Shown here in pieces: positions 50,087-57,826 of a stretch of DNA of 64,000 bases. The DNA comes from Microbacterium sp. NC79 (GTDB lineage Bacteria > Actinomycetota > Actinomycetes > Actinomycetales > Microbacteriaceae). Position 1 is the stretch's first letter. The number at the start of each line of letters is the position of its first letter. The position numbers were made by a program, and so were the translations under genes. The notes below the pieces were generated by a model. The model saw only the letters and a program-made list of their open reading frames with translations, was not told where the DNA came from and searched no databases. The DNA is taken from assembly GCF_019061125.1 (NCBI RefSeq), contig NZ_JAHQYI010000001.1, forward strand, positions 1,302,001 through 1,366,000. Direction: 5' to 3'.

Positions 50087-50797
50087 ATGTCCGCGTCTCG
50101 CGTTGTCTTGGTAACTGGAGGAAACCGCGGCATTGGCCGCGCCATTGCGGAGCGCTTCGTGCGCGACGGGTACCGGGTCGCTGTCACTGCTCGCTCAGGT
50201 GAAGGCCCGGAAGGCACGCTCACAGTACGGGCGGACGTCACCGACTCGGCTGCACTCGACGCCGCATTCACCGAGGTCGAGGCGAAGCTCGGCCCGGTTG
50301 AGGTCGTCGTTGCAAACGCGGGTATTACTCGCGACATGCTGCTTTTGCGCATGTCGGAAGAAGACTTTGACACCGTCGTCGACACGAACCTCGGCGGAAC
50401 CTTCCGCGTCGTCAAGCGTGCTTCCAAGGGCATGCTGAAGGCGAAGTTCGGACGCGTCATTCTGATCTCGTCCGTCGTGGGTCTCTACGGCGGCGCCGGC
50501 CAGATCAACTACTCATCGTCCAAGGCAGCGCTCGTTGGCTTCGCACGATCGCTGACGCGCGAGCTCGGCTCGCGCGGCATCACCGCCAACGTGGTCGCTC
50601 CCGGCTTTATCGAGACCGATATGACCGCAGCGTTGCCTGAAACCACGCAGACGGAGTACAAGAAGAGCATTCCGGCTGGCCGTTTCGCATCGCCCGATGA
50701 GGTCGCCGGCGTCGTCACATGGCTCGCTTCGGATGACGCTGCCTACATTTCTGGTGCCGTCATTCCGGTTGACGGCGGCCTGGGCATGGGCCACTAG
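50087..50797 (+). CDS. fabG: 3-oxoacyl-ACP reductase FabG-type SDR
   Basis: A 236-residue short-chain dehydrogenase. The NADP motif is TGGNRGIGRA, NAG(I) follows, and the catalytic Ser and Tyr-x-x-x-Lys sit in LISSVVGLYG and INYSSSKAAL. FIETDMTAALP and the C-terminal VIPVDGGLGMGH match FabG. It likely reduces 3-oxoacyl-ACP in fatty acid or mycolate-like synthesis, but with no fab genes nearby a different substrate is possible. GGAGG precedes ATG 50087. Confidence 0.9.
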   Translation: MSASRVVLVTGGNRGIGRAIAERFVRDGYRVAVTARSGEGPEGTLTVRADVTDSAALDAAFTEVEAKLGPVEVVVANAGITRDMLLLRMSEEDFDTVVDTNLGGTFRVVKRASKGMLKAKFGRVILISSVVGLYGGAGQINYSSSKAALVGFARSLTRELGSRGITANVVAPGFIETDMTAALPETTQTEYKKSIPAGRFASPDEVAGVVTWLASDDAAYISGAVIPVDGGLGMGH

Positions 50798-50810
50798 TTC
50801 TGCAAAGAAG

Positions 50811-50846
50811 AGAGGGTCCGCACGGCGACGTGCGGACCCTCTTTGC
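50811..50846. terminator. Terminator between fabG and serB
   Basis: Perfect 13-base-pair stem (50811-50823 with 50830-50842), 6-base loop, then TTT. It lies between convergent genes. Confidence 0.85.
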
Positions 50847-50872
50847 ATACCCGGTAGGAGGGTAGGAGCGAA

Positions 50873-51496
50873 CTAAGGGATGAGCGGGAGAATCTCGCGC
50901 AGATCGATGCGATCGACCACGAGGCTTGCCTGCTCACGCACTTTCGGCTTCGCGTTGAAGGCGAGGCCGAGGTCAGCGACTCCCATCATCTGAAGGTCGT
51001 TGGCGCCGTCGCCTACCGCAAACGTTGCGGTGGCACCGTACTCTTGCGCCCAGGTCTGTAGCCACCGTGCCTTTGCGGCGCCATCAACGATCTCACCGTC
51101 GACGTCACCGGTCAGGACGCCGTTGTCGACAGCGAGCCTATTGGCACGCCAGACATCGACGCCGAGGTCGGGCGCGACAACGTCAAGAATTTCGTGGAAC
51201 CCGCCGGAAACGACGCCGACGATCCCGCCGCGAGCATGCACGGCTTCGATCATCTCGCGGACGCCAGGCGTCGGGCTCACCCGCGCAAGCACGCGTTCAA
51301 AGGCGGTGACCGGAACACCCGCAAGGGCAGCGACCCGGTTGCGCAGGCTGGTCGCGAAGTCAATCTCGCCGCGCATCGCGGCTTCGGTTGCCGCAGCGAC
51401 TTCGGCGCCGCGGCCGGCTTCATCGGCGAGAAGTTCAATGACTTCGTTCTGGATGAGGGTGGAATCGGCGTCAAGGACAACAAGAGAGCGGGGCAC
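50873..51496 (-). CDS. serB: Phosphoserine phosphatase SerB
   Basis: A 207-residue HAD phosphatase giving serine from phosphoserine. Motif I is LDADSTLI, motif II VVSGGFHEI, and motif III/IV GDGANDLQMM, all as in SerB. The regulatory ACT domain found in many homologs is absent, so this is the short form. The GTG at 51496 lies 6 bases after TAGGCT on the minus strand, a leaderless arrangement. Confidence 0.94.
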   Translation of the reverse strand: MPRSLVVLDADSTLIQNEVIELLADEAGRGAEVAAATEAAMRGEIDFATSLRNRVAALAGVPVTAFERVLARVSPTPGVREMIEAVHARGGIVGVVSGGFHEILDVVAPDLGVDVWRANRLAVDNGVLTGDVDGEIVDGAAKARWLQTWAQEYGATATFAVGDGANDLQMMGVADLGLAFNAKPKVREQASLVVDRIDLREILPLIP

Positions 51497-51502
51497 GGTG
51501 CG

Positions 51503-51508
51503 AGCCTA
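51503..51508 (-). promoter_or_regulatory. -10 element of serB (leaderless)
   Basis: TAGGCT on the minus strand, 6 bases before GTG 51496. Confidence 0.5.
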
Positions 51509-51537
51509 CCCGCCCCGTGCCCCGCTCTGAGAATCAG

Positions 51538-52782
51538 TTACGGCTCGACGATGGTGCCCTTACCGACGACCGTGATGCCCGAGTCCGTCACCGTGAACCC
51601 GCGCGCCAGGTCGCGATCGCGATCGACACCGACGGTGGCGCCAGGCAAAAGCCGCACATTCTTGTCGAGAATGGCCTTTTCAACGCGGGCATTGCTGCCG
51701 ATATTTACGTTGTCGAACAACACGGAGGAGTGAATGATGGAGCCGCCATCTGCCAGGGTCCACGGACCCACCACACTGCTTTCCAGGTGTGTTCCGCTCA
51801 TCACCGACCCGAGCGACACGATCGAGTCGAGCGCATTGCCCATTCGGCCGATGCCATCGCGCACAAACTTCGCGGGCGGCGAGTTCACTGCCTGCGAGAA
51901 AATCGGCCACTCCATGTTGTACAGGTTGAAGATCGGCAGGGTGGAGATGAGGTCCATGTGTGCGTCGTAAAAGGAATCAATGGTTCCGACGTCGCGCCAG
52001 TACCAGCGGTCGCGCTGCGTAGAACCCGGAACCTCGTTGCGCACCATGTCGTAGACACCCGCTTCGCCGCGACCGACGAAGTAGGGCACGATATCGCCAC
52101 CCATATCGTGATTTGAGGTGGGGAACTCGCCGTCTGCTTCAACCGCTTCAATCAGCGCGTCGGTATTGAAAATGTAGTTGCCCATCGACGCCAGAACCTC
52201 ATGTGGTGCATCCGGGAGTCCGGTGGCGTCGCTCGGCTTCTCCAAGAACTCGCGAATCATCGTCGGGTGCTCCGGGTCAACGTCGATGACGCCAAACTGA
52301 TCGGCCATACCAATGGGCTGACGAATACCCGCAACGGTCGCGCGGGCACCCGATTCGATGTGGGCGTCGAGCATCTGCTGGAAGTCCATGCGATACACGT
52401 GATCCGCTCCGATGACGACGACGTAGTCGGGCTTTTCGTCATTGATGAGGTTCATGCTCTGCAAAATGGCGTCGGCCGAACCCATATACCAACGCTTGCC
52501 CAGGCGCTGCTGCGCGGGCACAGACGCCACATACGAGTTCAGCAGTGCCGACATGCGCCAGGTCTGCGAAATGTGGCGGTCAAGGCTGTGCGACTTGTAC
52601 TGCGTGAGCACAACGATCTGGCGGAGCCCTGAATTGATCAGGTTCGAGATCGCAAAGTCGATGAGGCGGTACTGCCCGCCGAACGGAACCGCGGGTTTCG
52701 CCCGGTCGGCCGTCAAAGGCATCAGACGCTTGCCCTCGCCGCCAGCGAGGACGATTCCCAGAATCTTTGGTGCAGCTGGCAT
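51538..52782 (-). CDS. glgC: Glucose-1-phosphate adenylyltransferase GlgC
   Basis: A 414-residue enzyme making ADP-glucose. [20 protein letters not shown] is the nucleotide-binding block, [12 protein letters not shown] and [13 protein letters not shown] follow, and [13 protein letters not shown] holds the catalytic Asp. The C-terminal third is a left-handed beta-helix ([20 protein letters not shown]). Divergent from glgA across 46 bases, as is common in actinobacteria. Confidence 0.97.
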   Translation of the reverse strand: MPAAPKILGIVLAGGEGKRLMPLTADRAKPAVPFGGQYRLIDFAISNLINSGLRQIVVLTQYKSHSLDRHISQTWRMSALLNSYVASVPAQQRLGKRWYMGSADAILQSMNLINDEKPDYVVVIGADHVYRMDFQQMLDAHIESGARATVAGIRQPIGMADQFGVIDVDPEHPTMIREFLEKPSDATGLPDAPHEVLASMGNYIFNTDALIEAVEADGEFPTSNHDMGGDIVPYFVGRGEAGVYDMVRNEVPGSTQRDRWYWRDVGTIDSFYDAHMDLISTLPIFNLYNMEWPIFSQAVNSPPAKFVRDGIGRMGNALDSIVSLGSVMSGTHLESSVVGPWTLADGGSIIHSSVLFDNVNIGSNARVEKAILDKNVRLLPGATVGVDRDRDLARGFTVTDSGITVVGKGTIVEP

Positions 52783-52828
52783 GTCACCAATCTAGGGGGA
52801 GCGGCGCTGATGTACTAGCGTTCGAGTC
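52783..52828. promoter_or_regulatory. Divergent glgC/glgA promoters
   Basis: The gap is 46 bases. TAGATT lies 6 bases before the glgC ATG on the minus strand, and TAGCGT 7 bases before the glgA ATG on the plus strand. Both messages look leaderless, and the two promoters must overlap. Confidence 0.55.
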
Positions 52829-54025
52829 ATGCGCGTTGACATTGTCACGAAAGAGTACCCACCGGCCATCTACGGAGGGGCAGGCGTTCATGCCGCGGAG
52901 CTCGTCCGTTCACTCCGCGATACCGGCACGGATGTGCGGGTGCGCGCGTTCGGTACGCCGCGAGAAGAGGGCGGAACCACGGGGTACGCGGTGCCTGCGG
53001 AACTCGCCGACGCGAACGCCGCGATTCAAACGCTCGGCGTCGATCTCACGATGGTGAGCGATATGGCAGGAACCGATGTGGTGCACTCGCACACGTGGTA
53101 CGCCAACTTCGCCGGCCATGTCGCCTCCCTCTTGCACGGAGTGCCGCACGTCATCACAGCGCACAGCCTTGAACCGATGCGACCGTGGAAGGCAGAACAG
53201 CTGGGCGGCGGGTACGCCGTCTCGAGCTATATCGAAAAAACCGCGTACGATGCTGCCGCCGCCGTGATCGCTGTCAGCGGCGGAATGCGCGCCGATATCC
53301 TGCGTAGCTACCCCGATCTTGACCCCGCGAAAGTACACGTCATCTACAACGGGATCGACGCCGACCAATGGCAGCCAGTACACGATGCCGCGGTGCTTGA
53401 CAGATTCGGCATCGACCCGACACGTCGTTCCGTTGTTTTCGTCGGTCGCATCACGCGTCAGAAAGGGCTCCCGTATCTATTGCGGGCGGCAGCGTCGCTT
53501 TCTGCTGACGTGCAGCTCGTGTTGTGCGCTGGGGCTCCTGATACCCCGGAGATTATGGACGAAGTGCGCGGCCTCGTCGCCGACCTTCGCGCAACGCGCG
53601 ACGGCGTCGTCTGGATCGAAGAGATGCTGCCGCGCCGTGAGCTCTCCGCAATTCTCACGTCGGCGACGACGTTCGTGTGCCCGTCGATTTACGAGCCGCT
53701 CGGCATTGTGAACCTGGAGGCCATGGCGTGTGGCGCGGCCGTTGTGGGCACCGCAACCGGAGGAATCCCGGAAGTCGTCGTCGACGGCGTGACCGGGCGT
53801 CTGGTTCCGATTGAGCAGGTGGCAGACGGAACCGGCACCCCCGTTGATCCGGAAGCATACGTTGCAGACTTGGCGCGAGTACTCAATGAGGTACTCGCCG
53901 ATGAAGAACAGGCGGCAGCGTACGGTGTCGCCGGTCGAAAGCGGGTCACAGAAGAGTTCAGTTGGGAGCAGATCGCTACGCAAACCCGCGCGTTGTACGA
54001 GAAGGTGGCAGCGGCGAGCCGGTAG
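52829..54025 (+). CDS. glgA: Glycogen synthase (actinobacterial GlgA, GT4 type)
   Basis: A 398-residue GT-B glycosyltransferase. It begins VDIVTKEYPPAIYGGAGVH, has HSHTWYANFAG and HVIYNGIDADQW in the middle, and FVGRITRQKGLPYLL and VCPSIYEPLGIVNLEAMACG toward the end. The EPLGIVNLE block carries the donor-site glutamates. The donor may be ADP-glucose from GlgC; mycobacterial relatives (GlgM) make maltose-1-phosphate instead, which cannot be excluded here. Confidence 0.94.
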   Translation: MRVDIVTKEYPPAIYGGAGVHAAELVRSLRDTGTDVRVRAFGTPREEGGTTGYAVPAELADANAAIQTLGVDLTMVSDMAGTDVVHSHTWYANFAGHVASLLHGVPHVITAHSLEPMRPWKAEQLGGGYAVSSYIEKTAYDAAAAVIAVSGGMRADILRSYPDLDPAKVHVIYNGIDADQWQPVHDAAVLDRFGIDPTRRSVVFVGRITRQKGLPYLLRAAASLSADVQLVLCAGAPDTPEIMDEVRGLVADLRATRDGVVWIEEMLPRRELSAILTSATTFVCPSIYEPLGIVNLEAMACGAAVVGTATGGIPEVVVDGVTGRLVPIEQVADGTGTPVDPEAYVADLARVLNEVLADEEQAAAYGVAGRKRVTEEFSWEQIATQTRALYEKVAAASR

Positions 54026-54028
54026 GCT
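54023..54028 (+). promoter_or_regulatory. -10 element of the lone ABC ATPase gene (leaderless)
   Basis: TAGGCT begins in the last codon of glgA, spans its stop, and lies 6 bases before the ATG at 54035. Confidence 0.4.
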
Positions 54029-54034
54029 AAATGC

Positions 54035-54817
54035 ATGTCCTTGGTTCTTGAATTCACCGATACCAGCGTGCGCCGAGACGGCAAGAACATTGTCGACTCA
54101 TTGAGCTGGAGCGTGGAAGACGACCAACGGTGGGTCATTCTCGGACCAAACGGTGCCGGAAAGACGACGATTCTGCGGTTGGCTTCTGCCATGATGCACC
54201 CGACGTCTGGTCAGGTTAACGTTCTCGGCGAACAGCTCGGCCGCACTGACGTCTTCGAACTGCGTCCGCGGATTGGCATTGCCTCCAGTGCGATGGCCAA
54301 GCAGATTCCCGGTGACGAGACCGTGCGCAACGTGATTCTCACGGCAGCCTACTCAGTGCTTGGTCGCTGGAATGAAGAGTACGAACGCATCGATGAGCGC
54401 CGCGCCGAGCGTGTGCTTGCGGACTGGCGCATCGATGACCTGGCTGACCGCCTGTTCGGAACGCTGAGTGACGGTGAGCAGAAGCGCGTACAGATTGCTC
54501 GCGCCGTCATGACGGATCCGGAAATGCTCCTCCTTGACGAGCCGACGGCAAGTCTTGATTTGGGTGCCCGTGAAGGACTCCTGCAACTTCTCTCCGCGTA
54601 CGCGCAGTCGCCGGCAACGCCCGCCATGGTCATGGTGACGCATCACGTGGAAGAAATTCCGGTGGGCTTCACGCATGTCCTCCTGATTCGTGACGGCGGC
54701 GTGGTGGCGCAGGGCCCCCTGGACTCGACGCTGACCGAAGAATCGCTGACCGCGACGTTCGGTCTGCCGATCCGACTCACCAAGGAAGAAGGACGTTTCG
54801 CTGCCCGTGCGGTGTGA
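54035..54817 (+). CDS. Stand-alone ABC ATPase
   Basis: A 260-residue nucleotide-binding domain. Walker A is GPNGAGKTT, the signature is LSDGEQKR (Asp in place of the usual Gly), Walker B is LLLDEPTASLD, and the switch His is in VTHHVEEI. No permease or binding protein is near. The layout recalls ModF-like or YlmA-like single ATPases common in actinobacteria; its partner, if any, is unknown. Confidence 0.88.
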   Translation: MSLVLEFTDTSVRRDGKNIVDSLSWSVEDDQRWVILGPNGAGKTTILRLASAMMHPTSGQVNVLGEQLGRTDVFELRPRIGIASSAMAKQIPGDETVRNVILTAAYSVLGRWNEEYERIDERRAERVLADWRIDDLADRLFGTLSDGEQKRVQIARAVMTDPEMLLLDEPTASLDLGAREGLLQLLSAYAQSPATPAMVMVTHHVEEIPVGFTHVLLIRDGGVVAQGPLDSTLTEESLTATFGLPIRLTKEEGRFAARAV

Positions 54818-54902
54818 CGCCATCTGATAGACTCGATCCTTGGTGCCACGCACCCTCTGATCTTTTGTTCCAAATTCTATAAACCTCATCAAGGGATTCC
54901 CC

Positions 54903-55160
54903 ATGAAGACTGACATCCACCCCGAGTACAACGCCGTCGTTTTCCGCGACCTCGGTTCGGGCGAAACGTACCTGACGCGTTCCACTGTTTCGAGCGACAA
55001 GACGATTGAGCTCGATGGCGTGGAGTACCCGGTCATCGACGTTGAAATCTCCTCCGCATCGCACCCGTTCTACACGGGCAAGCAGCGCATCATGGACTCG
55101 GCTGGTCGTATCGACAAGTTCAACCAGCGCTTCGCTGGCTTCGGCGGCGTGTCCAAGTAA
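54903..55160 (+). CDS. rpmE2: 50S ribosomal protein L31, type B
   Basis: An 85-residue L31 of the zinc-free type: [28 protein letters not shown] and FNQRF are conserved and there is no Cys anywhere, so the CxxC motif of zinc-binding L31 is missing. Type B L31 often replaces the zinc form when zinc is scarce. I do not see a clear Zur palindrome upstream. An A+T-rich stretch before the ATG and AAGGGA provide expression signals. Confidence 0.96.
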   Translation: MKTDIHPEYNAVVFRDLGSGETYLTRSTVSSDKTIELDGVEYPVIDVEISSASHPFYTGKQRIMDSAGRIDKFNQRFAGFGGVSK

Positions 55161-55175
55161 GCACCACGCTTTCTT

Positions 55176-55207
55176 CGAAGGGCTCCAGGGAAACCTGGGG
55201 CCCTTCG
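55176..55207 (+). terminator. Terminator after rpmE2
   Basis: Stem of 8 plus 5 base pairs joined by a T-G pair, with a GAAA loop (55176-55189 with 55194-55207), 15 bases after the stop. Confidence 0.75.
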
Positions 55208-55302
55208 GCGTTCCTGCGCACAGCCCCCTAGATTCCCCACCCACGAGCGTGCCGCGGGTGCCTCCCGCGTGCGAGCCGCGTGGTTCACTGCTGCCTGCTC
55301 CG

Positions 55303-55465
55303 TGGTTCCGTCCCACGATCCAGCTCTCGGGTTCGTCTCATCTCCTGTTATGCACGATCACGTGCGCGAGTCAGCTCGACACGCCGGGTTTTGCGCTCCG
55401 TTGGCGTGGCGCGTCGTGCACAACAGGATGGGTCTTGCTCAACAAGACGTGGTCGTGCACAGCAG
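55303..55465. repeat. Nested palindromic element C between rpmE2 and the exonuclease gene
   Basis: CCTGTTATGCACGA at 55344-55357 faces its near-exact complement at 55414-55427, with a further partial copy at 55453-55465. The 56-base centre holds CGACACGCCGGGTTTT, starting 19 bases in. In element B the matching CGACACGC starts 18 bases into a 53-base centre. A TGGTTCCG site lies to the left near 55303. Element C and the rpmE2 terminator occupy the 55161-55498 gap; no gene is seen. Confidence 0.8.
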
Positions 55466-55498
55466 CACGAGGGGTGGAGCAGGGGGCGCTGCTGTTCG

Positions 55499-56233
55499 TT
55501 AGTCGGTGGCGACGGAAGAGCGCACGGGCCAGGAACCATCGAGCTCATCATCAGCATCGAGCCGGCCAATGCGGATGAAGTAGTCCGTCAGGCTCGCGGC
55601 CTGCGAACGCGCCCATCCAACCTGGCGGGCGTGAAGTTCGCGCATCGTCTCAGGCATGAGGTGCGCGTAGATTCGTGCAATTGCCTGTGCAACGCGGCCA
55701 GCTGCACGAGCGTCTGCAGACGCATCGTGCGCGTTCTCCAACTCGACACCGTAGTGTTCGGCAACATCTGTGAGTCGTCGCTTGCCGCGACGGTAGCGGT
55801 CGAGCGCTTTGTCCATCACAAGCGGGTCAAGCACCGGCGTCGGGTTGTCAATGGGCTCAATGCCGTGGCGGCGGCACTCGGCGAGCAGTAAGGAAAAGTC
55901 GTAATTGGCGTTGAACGCGACCACCGGAATACCCTGCGCAAAGAGCTGACGAAGTGCTTCGGTCACCTCGCGCACCACGGCGGACGCCAAATGGCCATGC
56001 AGTCGAGCGCGCTCGTTACTGATGCCGTGCACGGCGGTCGCTTGCTCCGGAATCGGAATACCGGGATTTGCGAGCCAGTTGTGTGACTCAAGCACCGCAC
56101 CATTCGCGTCGAGAACGCCAACGTGCGCGGTGACGATGCGATCGGTCGCGACGTCGATTCCGGTTGTCTCCAAGTCGAACACGCCAATGGGTGAGCCCCA
56201 GGAAATGGCGGGGATGGCGATGTTCTCTGACAT
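55499..56233 (-). CDS. DEDDh 3'-5' exonuclease (DnaQ-like)
   Basis: A 244-residue stand-alone exonuclease. Exo I is FDLETTG (Asp and Glu), Exo II is FNANYDFSLL (Asp), and Exo III is HDASADA (His and Asp), giving the full DEDDh set. It is not fused to a GIY-YIG or BRCT module. ATG 56233 is fixed by the promoter: GTGTCGGAG, 8 bases, TACGGT, 6 bases, ATG. Sharing this with uvrA and uvrB suggests a damage-inducible repair role, unlike a constitutive Pol III proofreader. Confidence 0.93.
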   Translation of the reverse strand: MSENIAIPAISWGSPIGVFDLETTGIDVATDRIVTAHVGVLDANGAVLESHNWLANPGIPIPEQATAVHGISNERARLHGHLASAVVREVTEALRQLFAQGIPVVAFNANYDFSLLLAECRRHGIEPIDNPTPVLDPLVMDKALDRYRRGKRRLTDVAEHYGVELENAHDASADARAAGRVAQAIARIYAHLMPETMRELHARQVGWARSQAASLTDYFIRIGRLDADDELDGSWPVRSSVATD

Positions 56234-56262
56234 GTCACCACCGTACGGCGAGCCTCCGACAC
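56234..56262 (-). promoter_or_regulatory. PafBC-like DNA-damage promoter of the DEDDh exonuclease gene
   Basis: On the minus strand GTGTCGGAG (56262-56254), 8 bases, TACGGT (56245-56240), 6 bases, ATG at 56233. Same spacing and same 12-base core CAGTGTCGGAGG as at uvrA and uvrB. Confidence 0.72.
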
Positions 56263-56299
56263 TGACGTGGCGACGCGCGGGGGAGCGGCGCGCTGCTCG

Positions 56300-56305
56300 T
56301 AGACT
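56300..56305 (+). promoter_or_regulatory. -10 element of the alpha/beta hydrolase gene (leaderless)
   Basis: TAGACT, 6 bases, GTG at 56312. It is divergent from the exonuclease promoter 38 bases away. Confidence 0.5.
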
Positions 56306-56311
56306 CGAAGG

Positions 56312-57187
56312 GTGCGCTCTCCCTACGCTTCGCTCCTGGCCGACATTCCCGTTGTGCGGGAGACCGTTGACGTTGCCGGGGTGCAGACGGCGTACTGGGT
56401 GTACGGCGATGACGACGCGCCAACAATCGTCGCTGTGCACGGCTTTCGTGGCGAACACCACGGATTGGAACCGGTCGTCGCCTACCTGCCCGACTACCGC
56501 GTCATCATGCCGGATCTCCCCGGGTTTGGAGAGACGCCGCCGATTCCGGGCCGCGAACATAACCTGCAGGCGTACGTCGACTGGCTAAACGCGTTCGTCG
56601 CCGCGGTAGCGCCCGGCGCCATCATTCTTGGCCACTCGTTCGGGTCGATCGTCACCTCGGCAGCCGTTGCTGGCGGCTTGGAAACACCTCGACTCATCTT
56701 GGTGAATCCCATCGGTGCGCCCGCTCTCGCAGGCCCCCGAGGCATCATGACCCGCCTTGCGGTGTTCTATTACTGGGTGGGAGCCCGCCTACCCAAGCCC
56801 ATCGGTGACGCCTTGTTGCGTTCCAAGCTGATCGTTCGGGTGATGAGCAACACGATGGTCAAGACGAAAGACAAGACGCTCCGCGCCTTCGTCCACGACC
56901 AGCACGACGAGTACTTCTCCCGCTTTGCAGACCGCGACGTGCTTCACGAGGCGTTCGTGACGAGCGTTTCACACGACGTGAGCCAAGTCGCGCCCCAGCT
57001 GACGGTTCCGACTCTGCTGATCGCAGCAGAAAAAGACGACATCACGCCGATTGAGGCGGAGCGAAAGCTCGCGCAGCGCATCCCAAACGCGGTATTGGTG
57101 GAGATCCCCAACGTCGGGCACCTGATCCACTACGAAACGCCAAAGCAGGCAGCCGACGCGATCGAAGACTTCCTGTCTGACCTTTAA
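56312..57187 (+). CDS. Alpha/beta hydrolase
   Basis: A 291-residue alpha/beta-fold hydrolase. The oxyanion block is AVHGFRGEHHG, the nucleophile elbow is GHSFGS, the acid is likely Asp in AAEKDDITP, and the base His is in GHLIHYE. No signal peptide is visible, so it is cytosolic. The substrate is unknown. Its stop shares bases with the stop of the convergent Lrp gene. Confidence 0.9.
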   Translation: MRSPYASLLADIPVVRETVDVAGVQTAYWVYGDDDAPTIVAVHGFRGEHHGLEPVVAYLPDYRVIMPDLPGFGETPPIPGREHNLQAYVDWLNAFVAAVAPGAIILGHSFGSIVTSAAVAGGLETPRLILVNPIGAPALAGPRGIMTRLAVFYYWVGARLPKPIGDALLRSKLIVRVMSNTMVKTKDKTLRAFVHDQHDEYFSRFADRDVLHEAFVTSVSHDVSQVAPQLTVPTLLIAAEKDDITPIEAERKLAQRIPNAVLVEIPNVGHLIHYETPKQAADAIEDFLSDL

Positions 57188-57657
57188 GCCTCGCGGCGGG
57201 CCAGCTCCATCAAGCCGCCAAGGCGGAACGGAATCACTTCGCCCATGACGAGCGATGTCTCCGTGCGCTCAACGCCTTCGATCGCGAGAATGCGCGCGTC
57301 GGTGTCGAAAAGATGACGAGCGTCGCGGCACGAAACACGCACCAACAGATCGATCTGGCCGGAGAGTCCGTGCGCCTGCACAACTTCAGGAATGCGTGAG
57401 ATTTCCGCAATGATGCGTGGCAGATCGCTCTGACGGACGCCAACGCTGACAAACGCCTCAAGCGGGAAGCCGAGGGCACCCGACGACACCGACCGCTCGA
57501 AGGAAAGGAAGACGCCAGCCTTCTCAAGGCGAGCCATGCGCGCCTGCACCGTGTTGCGGGAAAGGCCAAGGCGTTCTGCGAGGGCGACGACCGTCGCGCG
57601 GTGATCCGCCGCGAGGGCGTTCAACAGTTCGAGATCGGTGCGGTCAAGAGCGGTCAT
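57184..57657 (-). CDS. Lrp/AsnC-family regulator, likely of the keto acid dehydrogenase genes
   Basis: A 157-residue Lrp-type protein: N-terminal winged helix (LDRTDLELLNALAADHRAT, SRNTVQARMARLEK) and a C-terminal effector (RAM) domain with HGLSGQIDLLVRV. It is divergent from the branched-chain keto acid dehydrogenase genes, the position of BkdR in other bacteria, so branched-chain amino acids are plausible effectors. A possible operator lies at 57695-57716. Confidence 0.92.
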   Translation of the reverse strand: MTALDRTDLELLNALAADHRATVVALAERLGLSRNTVQARMARLEKAGVFLSFERSVSSGALGFPLEAFVSVGVRQSDLPRIIAEISRIPEVVQAHGLSGQIDLLVRVSCRDARHLFDTDARILAIEGVERTETSLVMGEVIPFRLGGLMELARREA

Positions 57658-57694
57658 ACTGCGAAAGAATAGCAGGACTGCACCCCGCCTTCAT

Positions 57695-57716
57695 ACGCAA
57701 CATGCTCAGATTGCGT
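57695..57716. promoter_or_regulatory. Candidate Lrp operator
   Basis: ACGCAA, 10 bases, TTGCGT: a perfect inverted repeat between the Lrp gene and the E1-alpha gene. Spacing fits the half-turn geometry of Lrp/AsnC sites. Confidence 0.5.
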
Positions 57717-57826
57717 CGAAATGCTTGAGCGAGGTGCTGTGTCGGCCTACGCTCGAGGCATCCGGCGGAGTTGCCGGTAACGCGAGGGGAGCCCCACAAG
57801 GGCTTCCGGAACGGAAGGTCGAGACA

